Shown one piece after another: positions 26,305 through 34,767 of a DNA stretch of 57,889 nt. The DNA is from Pseudomonas nitroreducens (GTDB lineage: Bacteria; Pseudomonadota; Gammaproteobacteria; Pseudomonadales; Pseudomonadaceae). The DNA lies in assembly GCF_024170165.1 (NCBI RefSeq), contig NZ_JALJXP010000020.1, positions 1 to 57,889 of the forward strand. The letters run 5' to 3'. The notes under the pieces are model-generated. The model did not search any database, was not told the origin of the DNA, and saw nothing but the letters and a program-made list of their open reading frames with translations. A program made the position numbers and the translations under genes. Position 1 is the first letter of the stretch; each line of letters starts with the position of its first letter.

Positions 26305-27468
26305 TCAGAGCAGGCGATCCAGCATCCCGCCCTGTTCCAGCAGGCGCCGGGCGACGATGACCCGCATGATCTCGTTGGTGCCTTCCAGGATCTGGTGCAC
26401 GCGGCTGTCGCGCACCCAGCGCTCCAGCGGATAGTCGTTGAGGTAGCCGTAGCCGCCGTGCAACTGCAGCGCCTCGTTGCACAGGGCAAAGCAGCGGTCG
26501 GTGGCGAAGCGCTTGGCCATCGCGCAGTAGAGGGTCGCCTCGCCGTCCTTGTGGTCCAGCTTGTGCGCGGCCAGGCGCACCATCTGCCGGCTGGCGGTGA
26601 GGTCGGTGAGCATGTCGGCGAGCTTGAACTGCAGGGCCTGGAACTCGGCCAGTGCCTTGCCGAACTGCTTGCGCTCCTCGACGTAGCGCAGCGACTGCTC
26701 CAGCGCCGCCTGGGCCGCACCGAGGGAACAACTGGCGATGTTCAGGCGGCCGCCGTCCAGGCCTTTCATGGCGTAGACGAAGCCCTGGCCCTCCGGGCCG
26801 ATGCGGTTGCCGGCGGGAATGCGCACACCCTCGAAGGTGATGGTACGGGTCGGCTGCGCCTTCCAGCCCATCTTGTCCTCGTTGCGGCCGTAGCGGATGC
26901 CTTCGGCGTTGGCCGGCACCAGGAAGCAGGAGATGCCCTTGGCGCCATCCTCGCCGGTGCGCGCCATGACGATCAGCACGTCGGTGGAGCCGGCGCCGGA
27001 GATGAAGGTCTTGGCGCCATCCAGCACATAGTCGTCACCGTCGCGCTTGGCGCGGGTGCGCAGGCGCGCGGCGTCGGAGCCGGCGTCCGGTTCGGTGAGG
27101 CAGTAGGAGGCCAGCAGCTCCCCGCCGATCAGTCCCGGCAGCCACTGCTCCTTGAGCGCGGCATCGGCGAAGCTGGCGAGCATCCAGCTGGCCATGTTGT
27201 GGATGGTCATGTAGGCGGTGGTGGCGACGCAGCCGGCGGCCAGCTGCTCGAAGATCAGCGAGGCAGAGAGGCGCGACAGGCCCAGGCCGCCGTCTTCCTC
27301 GGCGATGTACAGGCCCAGGTAACCCTGCTCGGCGGCGCGGCGGATCACTTCCACCGGGAAATGGTGCTGGCGGTCCCAGTCGGCGGCGCGGGGCGCCAGT
27401 TCGCGGCTGGCGAAGGCGCGGGCGCTCTCCACCAGCAGGCGTTGTTCTTCGGACAGATCGAAATGCAT
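26305..27468 (-). CDS. Acyl-CoA dehydrogenase, isobutyryl-CoA type likely
   Basis: This 387-residue FAD enzyme oxidises acyl-CoA to 2-enoyl-CoA and passes electrons to ETF. It shows the family order: N-terminal helices (MHFDLSEEQRLLVESARAFA), the CYCLTEPDAGSD-type flavin motif (here YCLTEPDAGSDA), YVLDGAKTFISGA, and a C-terminal helical domain with catalytic Glu near 362 in HQILEGTNEIMR. The start at 27468 has AGAGG, and an A-rich Crc/Hfq-type motif lies just beyond (27483-27490). It is the first gene of the minus-strand run toward 23112 and is divergent from the AraC regulator. Together with the crotonases and hydroxyacid dehydrogenase it fits valine/isobutyrate breakdown. Confidence 0.92.
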   Translation of the reverse strand: MHFDLSEEQRLLVESARAFASRELAPRAADWDRQHHFPVEVIRRAAEQGYLGLYIAEEDGGLGLSRLSASLIFEQLAAGCVATTAYMTIHNMASWMLASFADAALKEQWLPGLIGGELLASYCLTEPDAGSDAARLRTRAKRDGDDYVLDGAKTFISGAGSTDVLIVMARTGEDGAKGISCFLVPANAEGIRYGRNEDKMGWKAQPTRTITFEGVRIPAGNRIGPEGQGFVYAMKGLDGGRLNIASCSLGAAQAALEQSLRYVEERKQFGKALAEFQALQFKLADMLTDLTASRQMVRLAAHKLDHKDGEATLYCAMAKRFATDRCFALCNEALQLHGGYGYLNDYPLERWVRDSRVHQILEGTNEIMRVIVARRLLEQGGMLDRLL

Positions 27469-27482
27469 GCAGCTACCTCTGT

Positions 27483-27490
27483 TTGTTCTT
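27483..27490 (-). promoter_or_regulatory. Crc/Hfq CA-type motif before the acyl-CoA dehydrogenase
   Basis: On the minus strand AAGAACAA matches AANAANAA and lies just upstream of the AGAGG ribosome site of the gene starting at 27468. Crc/Hfq binds such sites on mRNA and blocks translation when preferred carbon sources are present. Confidence 0.5.
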
Positions 27491-27601
27491 GTCGGCTACA
27501 GCTTGGCGCTCGTGGCGCGTTTCTTTTCGGTAAGGCGGCTCCTGGGTAAAGAGCCTTTTCGAGATCGGCCTTGGGGTTATAGCCGTTGCACCGGCCGCTG
27601 T

Positions 27602-27639
27602 GGATTGACGATCTTGTGCTGGGGATGGACGATCTTGGT
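27602..27639. promoter_or_regulatory. Direct repeats, likely AraC-type operator
   Basis: Two near-identical 17-base half-sites, GGATTGACGATCTTGTG (27602-27618) and GGATGGACGATCTTGGT (27623-27639), are 21 bp apart, that is two helical turns. They lie between the divergent acyl-CoA dehydrogenase and AraC-family genes. Tandem half-sites at this spacing are the usual target of AraC/XylS dimers. Confidence 0.6.
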
Positions 27640-27663
27640 ATTGCTGTTGCCGGAATCCTGTCC

Positions 27664-28542
27664 ATGTCCCGCCCACTGATCTCCACCTGGCCGCTGCCGC
27701 AGCAGGGCGTACGCTTCATCACGCCACCGCGCCTGCGCCGCGCGCTGGATCGCCATCCGCTCGGCCAGGCCTGTTATCCACTGGCCCTGGGCTATTACCC
27801 GGCCGCGGTGGGGCATCGCATGGAGCGCGAGGAGCCCGATGATCACTTGCTGATCTACTGCAGCGCAGGGCAGGGCTGGCTGGAAACGGCGGATGGACGA
27901 TTCGAGGTCGCCGGTGGCGACCTGCTGGTGCTGCCCAAGGGCCGCTCCCATGCCTACGGGGCTGATCCGCAACAGCCCTGGTCGATCTTCTGGGTGCACC
28001 TGGAAGGCCGGCTGGCCGAGGACTTCCTGCGTCCGCTGGGCAAGTCGCCGCGCCTGCGGGTAGGCGTGCAGCCGCGCCTGCTCGGGGAGTTCGATGCGCT
28101 GTTGGCGCTGCGCCGGCAGGGCCTGAGCCTGCCGCACTTCATCCATGCCGCCCATCTGCTGCAGAGCCTGCTGACCTCCCTGGCCCTGCGCCCGGCACGG
28201 GCACGGCTGAAGTCCGGGCGGGTGCTGGATGTGGAGGCAGTGCAGGCGATGATGCGCGAGCACCTGCACGACGCGCTGAACCTCGACGAGCTGGCGGCGC
28301 AGTTCCGCCTGTCGCGCTTCCACTTCGCCAAGACCTACCGCGCGCTGACCGGCCAGGCGCCGATCCAGGATTTCATCCGGCTGAAGATGACCCACGCCTG
28401 CCGGCTGCTCGATCAGGGCAACCTGGAGGTGCGCCAGGTGGCCGAGCAACTGGGCTATACCGACCCGTACTACTTCTCGCGGCTGTTCAAGAGCGTGGTG
28501 GGCATGGCGCCCAGTCACTACCGCGCGTTGCACCAGGGATGA
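27664..28542 (+). CDS. AraC/XylS-family regulator of the catabolic cluster (MmsR-like)
   Basis: This 292-residue protein starts at the Met of MSRPLISTWPLPQQGV. The frame is open for another 26 codons upstream, but those would cover the operator repeats. The N-terminal cupin-type sensing domain spans about 30-150 (EEPDDHLLIYCSAGQGWLE). The C-terminal 100 residues hold two helix-turn-helix motifs, with LDELAAQFRLSRFHFAKTYR and QVAEQLGYTDPYYFSRLFKS as recognition regions. Divergent orientation and the 21-bp direct repeats at 27602-27639 suggest it activates the 27468-23112 genes in response to a catabolic intermediate. The ligand is unknown. PA0748 is the likely PAO1 counterpart. Confidence 0.87.
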   Translation: MSRPLISTWPLPQQGVRFITPPRLRRALDRHPLGQACYPLALGYYPAAVGHRMEREEPDDHLLIYCSAGQGWLETADGRFEVAGGDLLVLPKGRSHAYGADPQQPWSIFWVHLEGRLAEDFLRPLGKSPRLRVGVQPRLLGEFDALLALRRQGLSLPHFIHAAHLLQSLLTSLALRPARARLKSGRVLDVEAVQAMMREHLHDALNLDELAAQFRLSRFHFAKTYRALTGQAPIQDFIRLKMTHACRLLDQGNLEVRQVAEQLGYTDPYYFSRLFKSVVGMAPSHYRALHQG

Positions 28543-28639
28543 GGATGGCGCAGCTCGTCCGCTGCGCTGTCGCGCTCGACCGTGCGAGTGGTCCGGCGGC
28601 TCGCTAGTCTGCGGCGATGACAAGAAGAAGGATTTGCCC

Positions 28640-29206
28640 ATGCTGCCCGTGATCGTCGAACTGCTGCTGACCCTGGCCTGCGCCATCGCCGCGTGGCTCG
28701 CCCTGCGCGAGCGCCAGGGCTGGCGGGTGTTGGGCTTCCTGTCCATGGGCGTTGCGGCGTTGCTGGGTGCGCTGGAATACGGCGGCCTTGGTGCAATGGC
28801 CGAGGCGCACCACCTGGCGAGTGTGCTGTCTGGCGCAGTGGGGCTGCCGCTGATTGCGCTGGGGGCGTCGCCTGGCGGGGCAGGGCGGCAACTCCTGGTG
28901 CTGCTGGGCTGTATCGCGCTGCTGGTGCTGCCGTCCGAAATCACGCTGGTCAGCAACCTGATCGCGCTGCTGGTGATCGCCTGGCCCGGCCGTTCCCGTC
29001 GCTACCTGCCGGCGCTGTTCGGCGCGCTGCTGTTCATCGGCAGCGGGCTGCTGATCGGTACCCGTGGCGAACTGGCTGGCGTACCGCGCCGCGAGCTGTT
29101 CCACCTGGGCCTGACGGTCGCCGTCGCGGCGTGGATTATTGCTGGCCTGGGCAGTGGTGCGCCGCGTTTGCCGGGCTCCTGGGCGGTGCGGCACAAGTCG
29201 CCTTGA
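28640..29206 (+). CDS. Small integral membrane protein, unknown function
   Basis: This 188-residue protein has about six hydrophobic segments and few charged residues. I recognise no domain. The ATG at 28640 has AAGGA at 28628-28632; a TTG two codons earlier would be too close to it. It lies just upstream of ung (55 bp), as PA0749 does in PAO1. The coding call rests on codon use, the ribosome site and this synteny. Confidence 0.8.
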   Translation: MLPVIVELLLTLACAIAAWLALRERQGWRVLGFLSMGVAALLGALEYGGLGAMAEAHHLASVLSGAVGLPLIALGASPGGAGRQLLVLLGCIALLVLPSEITLVSNLIALLVIAWPGRSRRYLPALFGALLFIGSGLLIGTRGELAGVPRRELFHLGLTVAVAAWIIAGLGSGAPRLPGSWAVRHKSP

Positions 29207-29260
29207 CTTGGCCGGGGCGCTTGCTTAGCGTGCCGGTTCGTTTCACCAGGCAGACGCACC

Positions 29261-29953
29261 ATGACCCACGACGACCGGATCAAGCTGGAACCCAGCTGGA
29301 AAGAAGCCCTCCATGAGGAGTTCGAAAAACCCTACATGAAGCAGCTGGGCGAGTTCCTGCGCACGGAGAAGGCCGCCGGCAAGGTGATCTTCCCGCCCGG
29401 TCCGCTGATCTTCAACGCGCTGAACACCACGCCGCTGGAGCGCATCAAGGTCGTCATCATCGGCCAGGACCCGTACCACGGCCCCGGCCAGGCCCACGGC
29501 CTGTGCTTCTCGGTACAGCCGGGCGTGCCGACGCCGCCGTCGCTGCAGAACATCTATAAAGAGCTGCAACGCGACCTCAACCTGCCGATCCCCAGCCACG
29601 GCTACCTGCAGCACTGGGCCGAGCAGGGCGTGCTGCTGCTCAACACCTCGCTCACCGTCGAGCAGGCCCGCGCCGGCTCCCACGCCCAGGCGGGCTGGGG
29701 CCCGTTCACCGACAAGGTGATCGAAGTGGTCAGCCAGCGCTGCGAGAACCTGGTGTTCCTGCTCTGGGGCTCCCATGCGCAGAGCAAGCAGAAGCTGATC
29801 GACGCACAGAAGCACCTGGTGCTCAAGTCCGCGCACCCGTCGCCGCTCTCGGCCTACCGCGGCTTCCTCGGCAACGGCCACTTCAGTCGAACCAACAAGT
29901 TCCTCGAACAGCACGGCCTGACGCCTATCGACTGGTCGTTGCCTCCGGTGTGA
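29261..29953 (+). CDS. ung: Uracil-DNA glycosylase, family 1
   Basis: This 230-residue enzyme removes uracil from DNA to start base-excision repair. The water-activating loop [10 protein letters not shown] has catalytic Asp at residue 70. The uracil-binding segment contains [15 protein letters not shown]. The minor-groove loop [11 protein letters not shown] near 194-204 carries the catalytic His. Length and motifs match the family fully. It stands alone on the plus strand, 5 bp before the start of the small gene at 29959. Confidence 0.97.
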   Translation: MTHDDRIKLEPSWKEALHEEFEKPYMKQLGEFLRTEKAAGKVIFPPGPLIFNALNTTPLERIKVVIIGQDPYHGPGQAHGLCFSVQPGVPTPPSLQNIYKELQRDLNLPIPSHGYLQHWAEQGVLLLNTSLTVEQARAGSHAQAGWGPFTDKVIEVVSQRCENLVFLLWGSHAQSKQKLIDAQKHLVLKSAHPSPLSAYRGFLGNGHFSRTNKFLEQHGLTPIDWSLPPV

Positions 29954-29958
29954 TACCA

Positions 29959-30320
29959 ATGCTCCGGCGCGCGTGGCTGCTTTTCCTGCCGAGCCTGGTG
30001 TTCGGCATGAACTGCCTCGCCGCCGGTTCCCCGCTCGAAGACTTCCGCTCCAGCGAGTCGATTCACGACCTGTACGAAATCGACCAGGCGGCCCGTGCCT
30101 TCGTCGCCACCGAGAACGCCCGCGACGACACCGCCTGGACGGTGGCCGAACCCAATCTCAAGACCCTTGTTGCCCGCTGTTCAGTGCCGCTGGACACCCG
30201 CTGGGGTGAGATTCGCCTGTTCGCGCCGAGCTTAGGCGCAAGGTCGTCGAAGTCGTTTGCGCCAAACCGGTCAGCGGCGAGCGCTGGACTGTCTCGCTGC
30301 GCGTCTCCCGTGCCTCCTGA
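29959..30320 (+). pseudogene. Frameshifted small secreted protein (PA0751-like)
   Basis: The start at 29959 gives a signal peptide (MLRRAWLLFLPSLVFGMNCLAAG) and a conserved-looking body (SIHDLYEIDQAARAFVATEN). After about RWGEIR (near 30216) the frame drifts into a tail rich in Ser, Arg and Pro that reads through the terminator hairpin to 30360. In the frame starting at 30219 the DNA reads VRAELRRKVVEVVCAKP...VSLRVSRAS and stops at 30318-30320, just before the terminator, as a native C-terminus would. A change of +2 or -1 base near 30214-30222 would restore about 120 residues. It could be a true mutation or a sequencing error. Confidence 0.65.
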
Positions 30321-30321
30321 T

Positions 30322-30358
30322 CGCAACAAAAAAAGAGGCCCGCACAAAGGCGGGCCTT
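30322..30358 (-). terminator. Terminator of the opdH-tctCBA operon
   Basis: The stem aggcccgc (30336-30343) / gcgggcct (30350-30357) is followed on the minus strand by a run of T (complement of aaaaaaa, 30328-30334). It lies 42 bp beyond the tctA stop. Confidence 0.85.
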
Positions 30359-30399
30359 GAAAATCGCCGCGCGTCTCGACGCGGCGAGCGTGGTTTGCT

Positions 30400-31920
30400 T
30401 TACGCGGCGTCAGCCACGGCTTCGCGGGAGCGGCGGGCGCGTTTGCGCCAGGCGCGGTACAGCGGCAGGCCGAGCATCAGCGCGACCAGCGCCCAGGTGC
30501 CGATGGCGATGGGGCTGGACCAGAGGATGCCCAGTTCGCCATTGGAGATGGACAGCGCGCGGCGCAGGTTCTGCTCCATCAGCCCGCCGAGGATGAAGCC
30601 CAGCAGCAGTGGCGACAGCGGGAAGTCCAGCTTGCGCAGGATGTAGCCGAGGATGCCGATGGCGACCATCAGGAACAGGTCGAAGGTGGTGGCGTGTACG
30701 GCGTAGACGCCGATCGCGGTGATGATCGCGATGCCCGGCACCAGCGCCCAGTTCGGCACCGAGAGGATGCGGGTGAACACCCGCACCATCGGCACGTTGA
30801 GGATGATCAGCATGACGTTGGCGATGAACAGCGAGGCGATCAGGCCCCAGACGATGTTCGGCTGTTCCTGGAACAGCAGCGGGCCCGGGGTGATGTTGTA
30901 CAGGCTGAGCGCGCCGATCATCACCGCGGTGGTGCCCGAACCGGGTACGCCGAGGGTCAGCATCGGCACCAGCGCGCCGCAGGCGGAAGCGCCGATGGCG
31001 GTTTCCGGGGCGGCCAGGCCGCGCAGGTCGCCCTTGCCGAACTTGCCCGTCTCGCCGGCCATCTTCTTCTCGGTCATGTAGGCCACGGCGCTGGCCAGGG
31101 TCGCGCCAGCGCCGGGCAACACGCCCATGATGAAGCCGAGCAGGCCGCAGCGCACGTTGACCGCAGCCACCGAGGCCGCTTCCTTCATGTTGAACAGCAT
31201 GCGCCCGCTGGCCTCGACCATCTTGTGGCCGTGGTGGGTCTTCTCCAGCAGCAGGAGGATTTCGCTCACCGAGAACAGGCCCAGCACCAGCACGACGAAC
31301 TGGATGCCGTCGGAGACGTGGATGTTGTCGAAGGTGAAGCGGTACACGCCGCTGTTGGCGTCGATCCCGACGCTGGAGAGGAACAGCCCGAGCAGCGCCG
31401 CCAGCAGGGTTTTCAGCGGCCGGTCGCCGGCCAGCCCGCCGAGGGCGACGATGGCGAAGACCATCAGCACGAAGTATTCCGCCGGGCCGAAGGCGATCGC
31501 CCATTTCGCCAGCAGCGGGGCGAACAGCACCATGCCGCAGGTGGCGATGAAGGCACCGATGAAGGAGCTCCACGCCGACAGCGACAGGGCCACGCCGGCC
31601 AGGCCATTGCGGGCCATGGGGTAGCCGTCGAGGGTGGTCATCACGGTGGAGGCTTCACCGGGAATGTTCAGCAGGATCGAGGAAATCCGCCCGCCGTATT
31701 CGCAGCCCAGGTACACGGCGGCCAGCAGGATCAGCGCTGATTCCGGCGGCAGGCCGAGGGCGAAGGCCACCGGGATCAGCAGCGCCACGCCGTTGATCGG
31801 GCCCAGGCCCGGCAGCAGGCCGACGACGGTGCCGATCAGGGTGCCGATCAGTGCGGTGATCAAGTTGTACGGGGTCAGGGCGACGCCGAAGCCCTGCCCG
31901 AGGTAGCTCAAAGTTTCCAT
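30400..31920 (-). CDS. tctA: Tripartite tricarboxylate transporter, large membrane subunit TctA
   Basis: This 506-residue protein has about 12 transmembrane segments and is the main channel subunit of the TctABC citrate/tricarboxylate symporter. Family signatures are LIGTLIGTVVGLLPGLGPING near the N-terminus and the repeated GVLPGAGAT and GVPGSGTTAVMIGAL segments of the two internal repeats. GAGGAAAT precedes the start at 31920. The order opdH-tctC-tctB-tctA on one strand, with tctD-tctE divergent, is the PA0752-PA0757 order. Confidence 0.96.
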   Translation of the reverse strand: METLSYLGQGFGVALTPYNLITALIGTLIGTVVGLLPGLGPINGVALLIPVAFALGLPPESALILLAAVYLGCEYGGRISSILLNIPGEASTVMTTLDGYPMARNGLAGVALSLSAWSSFIGAFIATCGMVLFAPLLAKWAIAFGPAEYFVLMVFAIVALGGLAGDRPLKTLLAALLGLFLSSVGIDANSGVYRFTFDNIHVSDGIQFVVLVLGLFSVSEILLLLEKTHHGHKMVEASGRMLFNMKEAASVAAVNVRCGLLGFIMGVLPGAGATLASAVAYMTEKKMAGETGKFGKGDLRGLAAPETAIGASACGALVPMLTLGVPGSGTTAVMIGALSLYNITPGPLLFQEQPNIVWGLIASLFIANVMLIILNVPMVRVFTRILSVPNWALVPGIAIITAIGVYAVHATTFDLFLMVAIGILGYILRKLDFPLSPLLLGFILGGLMEQNLRRALSISNGELGILWSSPIAIGTWALVALMLGLPLYRAWRKRARRSREAVADAA

Positions 31921-31930
31921 GACGATTTCC

Positions 31931-32398
31931 TCAGAGCAGGGGATCGAGGATGCCCAGCGGCAGCGGGACGTCCAGGGTGCGGTCGAACAGCACGTAGAGA
32001 CCGATGGCGAGCAGCGTCGCGGTGATCACGCTGGGCACCGGGCGGCCGCCGTAGATCAGTGCGATGAAGGTGCCGACCAGCGCGCTCGCCGGGATGAAGC
32101 CCAGCGGCTCGAACAGGCCGGCATACACCGCCAGCAGGACGACGCAGAGCACCACCTTGGCCAGCAGTGCGCCTTCCAGCGCGGGCTCGTCTTCCTCGCC
32201 CTTGATCGGCGTGGGGCGGGCGATCAGCCAGGCCAGGCCTACGGCCATCAGGCCCAGGCAGAGCAGCGGGTAGGCGCGCGGGCCGACCGGTTCGTAGGAG
32301 AAGGGCGCCTGCAGTTGCCAGGCGATCAGGGCGAAGGCGACGCAGGCGAACAGCCAGGCGCCGGCGAACAGCCGCTGGAAGAGGCTGGTACGGGACAT
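31931..32398 (-). CDS. tctB: Tripartite tricarboxylate transporter, small membrane subunit TctB
   Basis: This 155-residue protein has four transmembrane helices and the EPVGPRAYPLLC segment usual after the first helix in TctB. It is the small, poorly conserved partner of TctA. An AGGAG-like site (aggagactcc) precedes the start at 32398. It lies 10 bp before tctA and 49 bp after the tctC stop. Confidence 0.93.
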   Translation of the reverse strand: MSRTSLFQRLFAGAWLFACVAFALIAWQLQAPFSYEPVGPRAYPLLCLGLMAVGLAWLIARPTPIKGEEDEPALEGALLAKVVLCVVLLAVYAGLFEPLGFIPASALVGTFIALIYGGRPVPSVITATLLAIGLYVLFDRTLDVPLPLGILDPLL

Positions 32399-32447
32399 GG
32401 GGAGTCTCCTGGCGCCGCCTTCGCGGAAGGCGGCGCCGCGCGGGGAG

Positions 32448-33425
32448 TTACTGGATGAGGCCGAACTCGCGGGCCAGCTGCTTGTACTGGGCGACCTGCT
32501 GCTTCACGTAGGCGTCCAGTTCCGGGCCGGTCATGGCGAAGGGGAACAGCTCGCGCTGGTCGCGCAGCCTGGCGAAGTCTTCGGAAGCCAGCAGCTTGTC
32601 GAAGGAGGCCTTCCAGAACTGGTAGTCCTCATCGCTCACCTTCGGCCCGACATAGAAGCCGCGTACCACCGGCCAGACGATGTCGAAGCCCTGCTCCTTG
32701 GCGGTGGGGATGTCGGCCATGCCTTCATCCTTCAGGCGTTCCTCGGAGAACACCGCGAGGATGCGCATCTTGCCGGCGCGGATGTGCGGCATGGAGTCGG
32801 AGATGTCCGTGCTGCCCACCTGGATGTGCCCGCCCAGCAGCGCCGTGGCGATTTCGCCGCCGCCTTCCAGGGCGACATAGCGCAGCTGCTTCGGATCGAT
32901 GCCGGCGGCCTTGGCGATCAGCGCGGTCTGCATCCAGTCCTGGCTGCCGACGGTGCCGCCGGAACCGATCACCACCTTGCCCGGGTCGGCCTTGAGCGCG
33001 GCCACCAGGTCGCCGAGGTTCTTGTACGGCGAGTCGCTGGGCACGGCGATGGCGCCATAGCTGGTGCCCACGGCGGCCAGCCACTTCACGGCGTTCTCGT
33101 CGAAGCGGCCGAACTTGCCCTGGGCCAGGTTCAGCAGCGAGCCGCTGGAGAAGGCGGTGATGGTGTTGCCGTCGGCCGGGCGCTGGGCGACCACCGCGTT
33201 GTAGGCCACGGCGCCGACGCCGCCGGGCATGTAGGTGACGCGCATCGGCTTGGTCAGCAGCTTCTCGTCCACCAGGGCGCTCTGCGCCAGCTTGCAGGTG
33301 AGGTCGAAGCCGCCGCCGGGGGAGGCCGGGGCGATGCATTCCGGGCGCTTGGGCTCGGCCATCAGTTGGCTGGCGGCGAGCAGGGTGGCGCCGGCGAGGG
33401 TCAGGTTGCGCAGGACGGTGGACAT
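32448..33425 (-). CDS. tctC: Tricarboxylate-binding periplasmic protein TctC
   Basis: This 325-residue high-affinity periplasmic receptor has a signal peptide (MSTVLRNLTLAGATLLAASQLMA). The Bug/TctC signature APASPGGGFDLTCKL follows, then GSGGTVGSQDW and the conserved YVALEGGGE segment lining the ligand cleft. The start at 33425 is set by the signal peptide and by GAGAGG upstream; the much longer open frame runs back into opdH. It lies 29 bp after the opdH stop, with an A-rich motif at 33441-33448 in between, so its translation may be tuned separately. Confidence 0.95.
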   Translation of the reverse strand: MSTVLRNLTLAGATLLAASQLMAEPKRPECIAPASPGGGFDLTCKLAQSALVDEKLLTKPMRVTYMPGGVGAVAYNAVVAQRPADGNTITAFSSGSLLNLAQGKFGRFDENAVKWLAAVGTSYGAIAVPSDSPYKNLGDLVAALKADPGKVVIGSGGTVGSQDWMQTALIAKAAGIDPKQLRYVALEGGGEIATALLGGHIQVGSTDISDSMPHIRAGKMRILAVFSEERLKDEGMADIPTAKEQGFDIVWPVVRGFYVGPKVSDEDYQFWKASFDKLLASEDFARLRDQRELFPFAMTGPELDAYVKQQVAQYKQLAREFGLIQ

Positions 33426-33440
33426 GGTGCGATGCCTCTC

Positions 33441-33448
33441 TTGTTGTT
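33441..33448 (-). promoter_or_regulatory. Crc/Hfq CA-type motif before tctC
   Basis: On the minus strand AACAACAA fits AANAANAA and lies in the 29-bp gap ahead of the tctC ribosome site. The same sequence precedes opdH at 34760-34767. Confidence 0.55.
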
Positions 33449-33454
33449 GTCGGT

Positions 33455-34744
33455 TTACCAGATCGCCAGGGAGTAGCTGAGGTAGATACGCGTCTCGTCG
33501 GCGTCCCGCGCGAAGCTGGAACGGTAGGTGGCGTTGCGCACGCGCACCGCGACGTCCTTGAGCGGGCCGCTCTGGATCACGTACTTGATGTCGGTGTTGC
33601 GCTCCCATTCCTTGCCGTGACCGTCCATGCCGTTGATTTTGGCATTGTCACCGCTGATGTAGCGATTCATCAGCGTCAGGCCGGGGATGCCGAGCTTGGC
33701 GAAGTCGTAGTCGTGGCGGACCTGCCAGGAGCGTTCGTCGGTCTCGGCGAAGTCGCCGACCTGGACGAAGTTGACGAGGTAGGGGTTGCTGCCGTCGATG
33801 TAGGGGAAGGCGCTGTCGCCGCTCATCTGCTGCCAGCCGAGGCTGAACTTGTTGGCGCCCAGGGCGTAGCCGAGCATGCCGTTGAAGGCGCGGTTGTCGA
33901 TCTCGCCGCCGCGCGCCTCGCCCTGGTCGTCGCTGATGGCCAGGCGCACATCGGCGCTGAACTTGCCCGGGCCCAGCGGGTAGCTGGCGAGCAGGCCGAC
34001 GAAGTGCTGACGGTACACCTCGTCCAGCTGCGCGTAGTGATAGCGGCCGGTGAGATTGTCGGTGAACTGGTAGTCGCCGCCGGCCAGGTCGTAGTGCCTG
34101 CCCTCGGCGCTGCCACCGGAGAAGCGGCGGTTCTTGTTGTTCAGCGCGAGGTCCTGCCAGTCGGTGGAGTCGCGGTCCTTCACTTTCTCCAGGCGCCCGC
34201 CGGTGAAGTTCAGGCCCGGCAGGTCGGTGGAGTTGAGCAGCCCGCCTTCGAAGGTCTGCGGGAACAGACGGCTGTCGTTGGGCTGCAGGGTGGGCAGGTC
34301 GGGGATCAGGCTGCCGATTTTCAGCTCGGTCTCGGAGGCCTTGAACTTGGCGGTCAGGCCCAGCTTGCTGTACTCGTCGGCGGCGCGGCCGTCGTCGTGG
34401 GTCGGCAGCAGGCCGGTGCCGGTGCGGTCCGGCGAGGAATCGAGTTTCAGGCCGAGCATGCCCATGGCATCGAGTCCGACGCCGAGGGTGCCGGGGGTGT
34501 AGCCGGACTGGAAGTCGAGGATGAAACCCTGCGCCCATTCTTCGCGCTTGGACTGGCCGTCGCCGTCGCGGAAGTCGCGGTTGAAGTAGATGTTCTGGGT
34601 ACTGAGCGTGGCGCTGCTGTCTTCGACGAAGCCGGCGGCTTCGCACAGCGGGGCGACCCCGGCGAAAGCCAGTAGGGCGGGGGTCAGACAGCGGGAACTG
34701 GGCTTGGCGAAAGCCGGTGCAGCCAAAGGCCGGGCGGTGGGCAT
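33455..34744 (-). CDS. opdH: OprD-family porin, tricarboxylate type (OpdH)
   Basis: This 429-residue outer-membrane porin has a signal region followed by GFVEDSSATLSTQNIYFNRD, the standard OprD N-terminus. Alternating aromatic strands follow, ending SYSLAIW with the terminal aromatic residue needed for BAM assembly. GGAGACC precedes the start at 34744. Being first in the tctCBA operon and next to tctDE identifies it as the OpdH type, which passes cis-aconitate and related tricarboxylates. The signal peptide is longer than usual (about 35 residues), so a later Met-less start is unlikely but untested. Confidence 0.93.
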   Translation of the reverse strand: MPTARPLAAPAFAKPSSRCLTPALLAFAGVAPLCEAAGFVEDSSATLSTQNIYFNRDFRDGDGQSKREEWAQGFILDFQSGYTPGTLGVGLDAMGMLGLKLDSSPDRTGTGLLPTHDDGRAADEYSKLGLTAKFKASETELKIGSLIPDLPTLQPNDSRLFPQTFEGGLLNSTDLPGLNFTGGRLEKVKDRDSTDWQDLALNNKNRRFSGGSAEGRHYDLAGGDYQFTDNLTGRYHYAQLDEVYRQHFVGLLASYPLGPGKFSADVRLAISDDQGEARGGEIDNRAFNGMLGYALGANKFSLGWQQMSGDSAFPYIDGSNPYLVNFVQVGDFAETDERSWQVRHDYDFAKLGIPGLTLMNRYISGDNAKINGMDGHGKEWERNTDIKYVIQSGPLKDVAVRVRNATYRSSFARDADETRIYLSYSLAIW

Positions 34745-34759
34745 CTGTGGTCTCCGTTC

Positions 34760-34767
34760 TTGTTGTT
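34760..34767 (-). promoter_or_regulatory. Crc/Hfq CA-type motif before opdH
   Basis: The minus strand reads ACAACAACAAGAACGGAGACC up to the opdH ribosome site. AACAACAA fits AANAANAA and lies next to GGAG, where Crc/Hfq would block ribosome entry. Confidence 0.55.
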
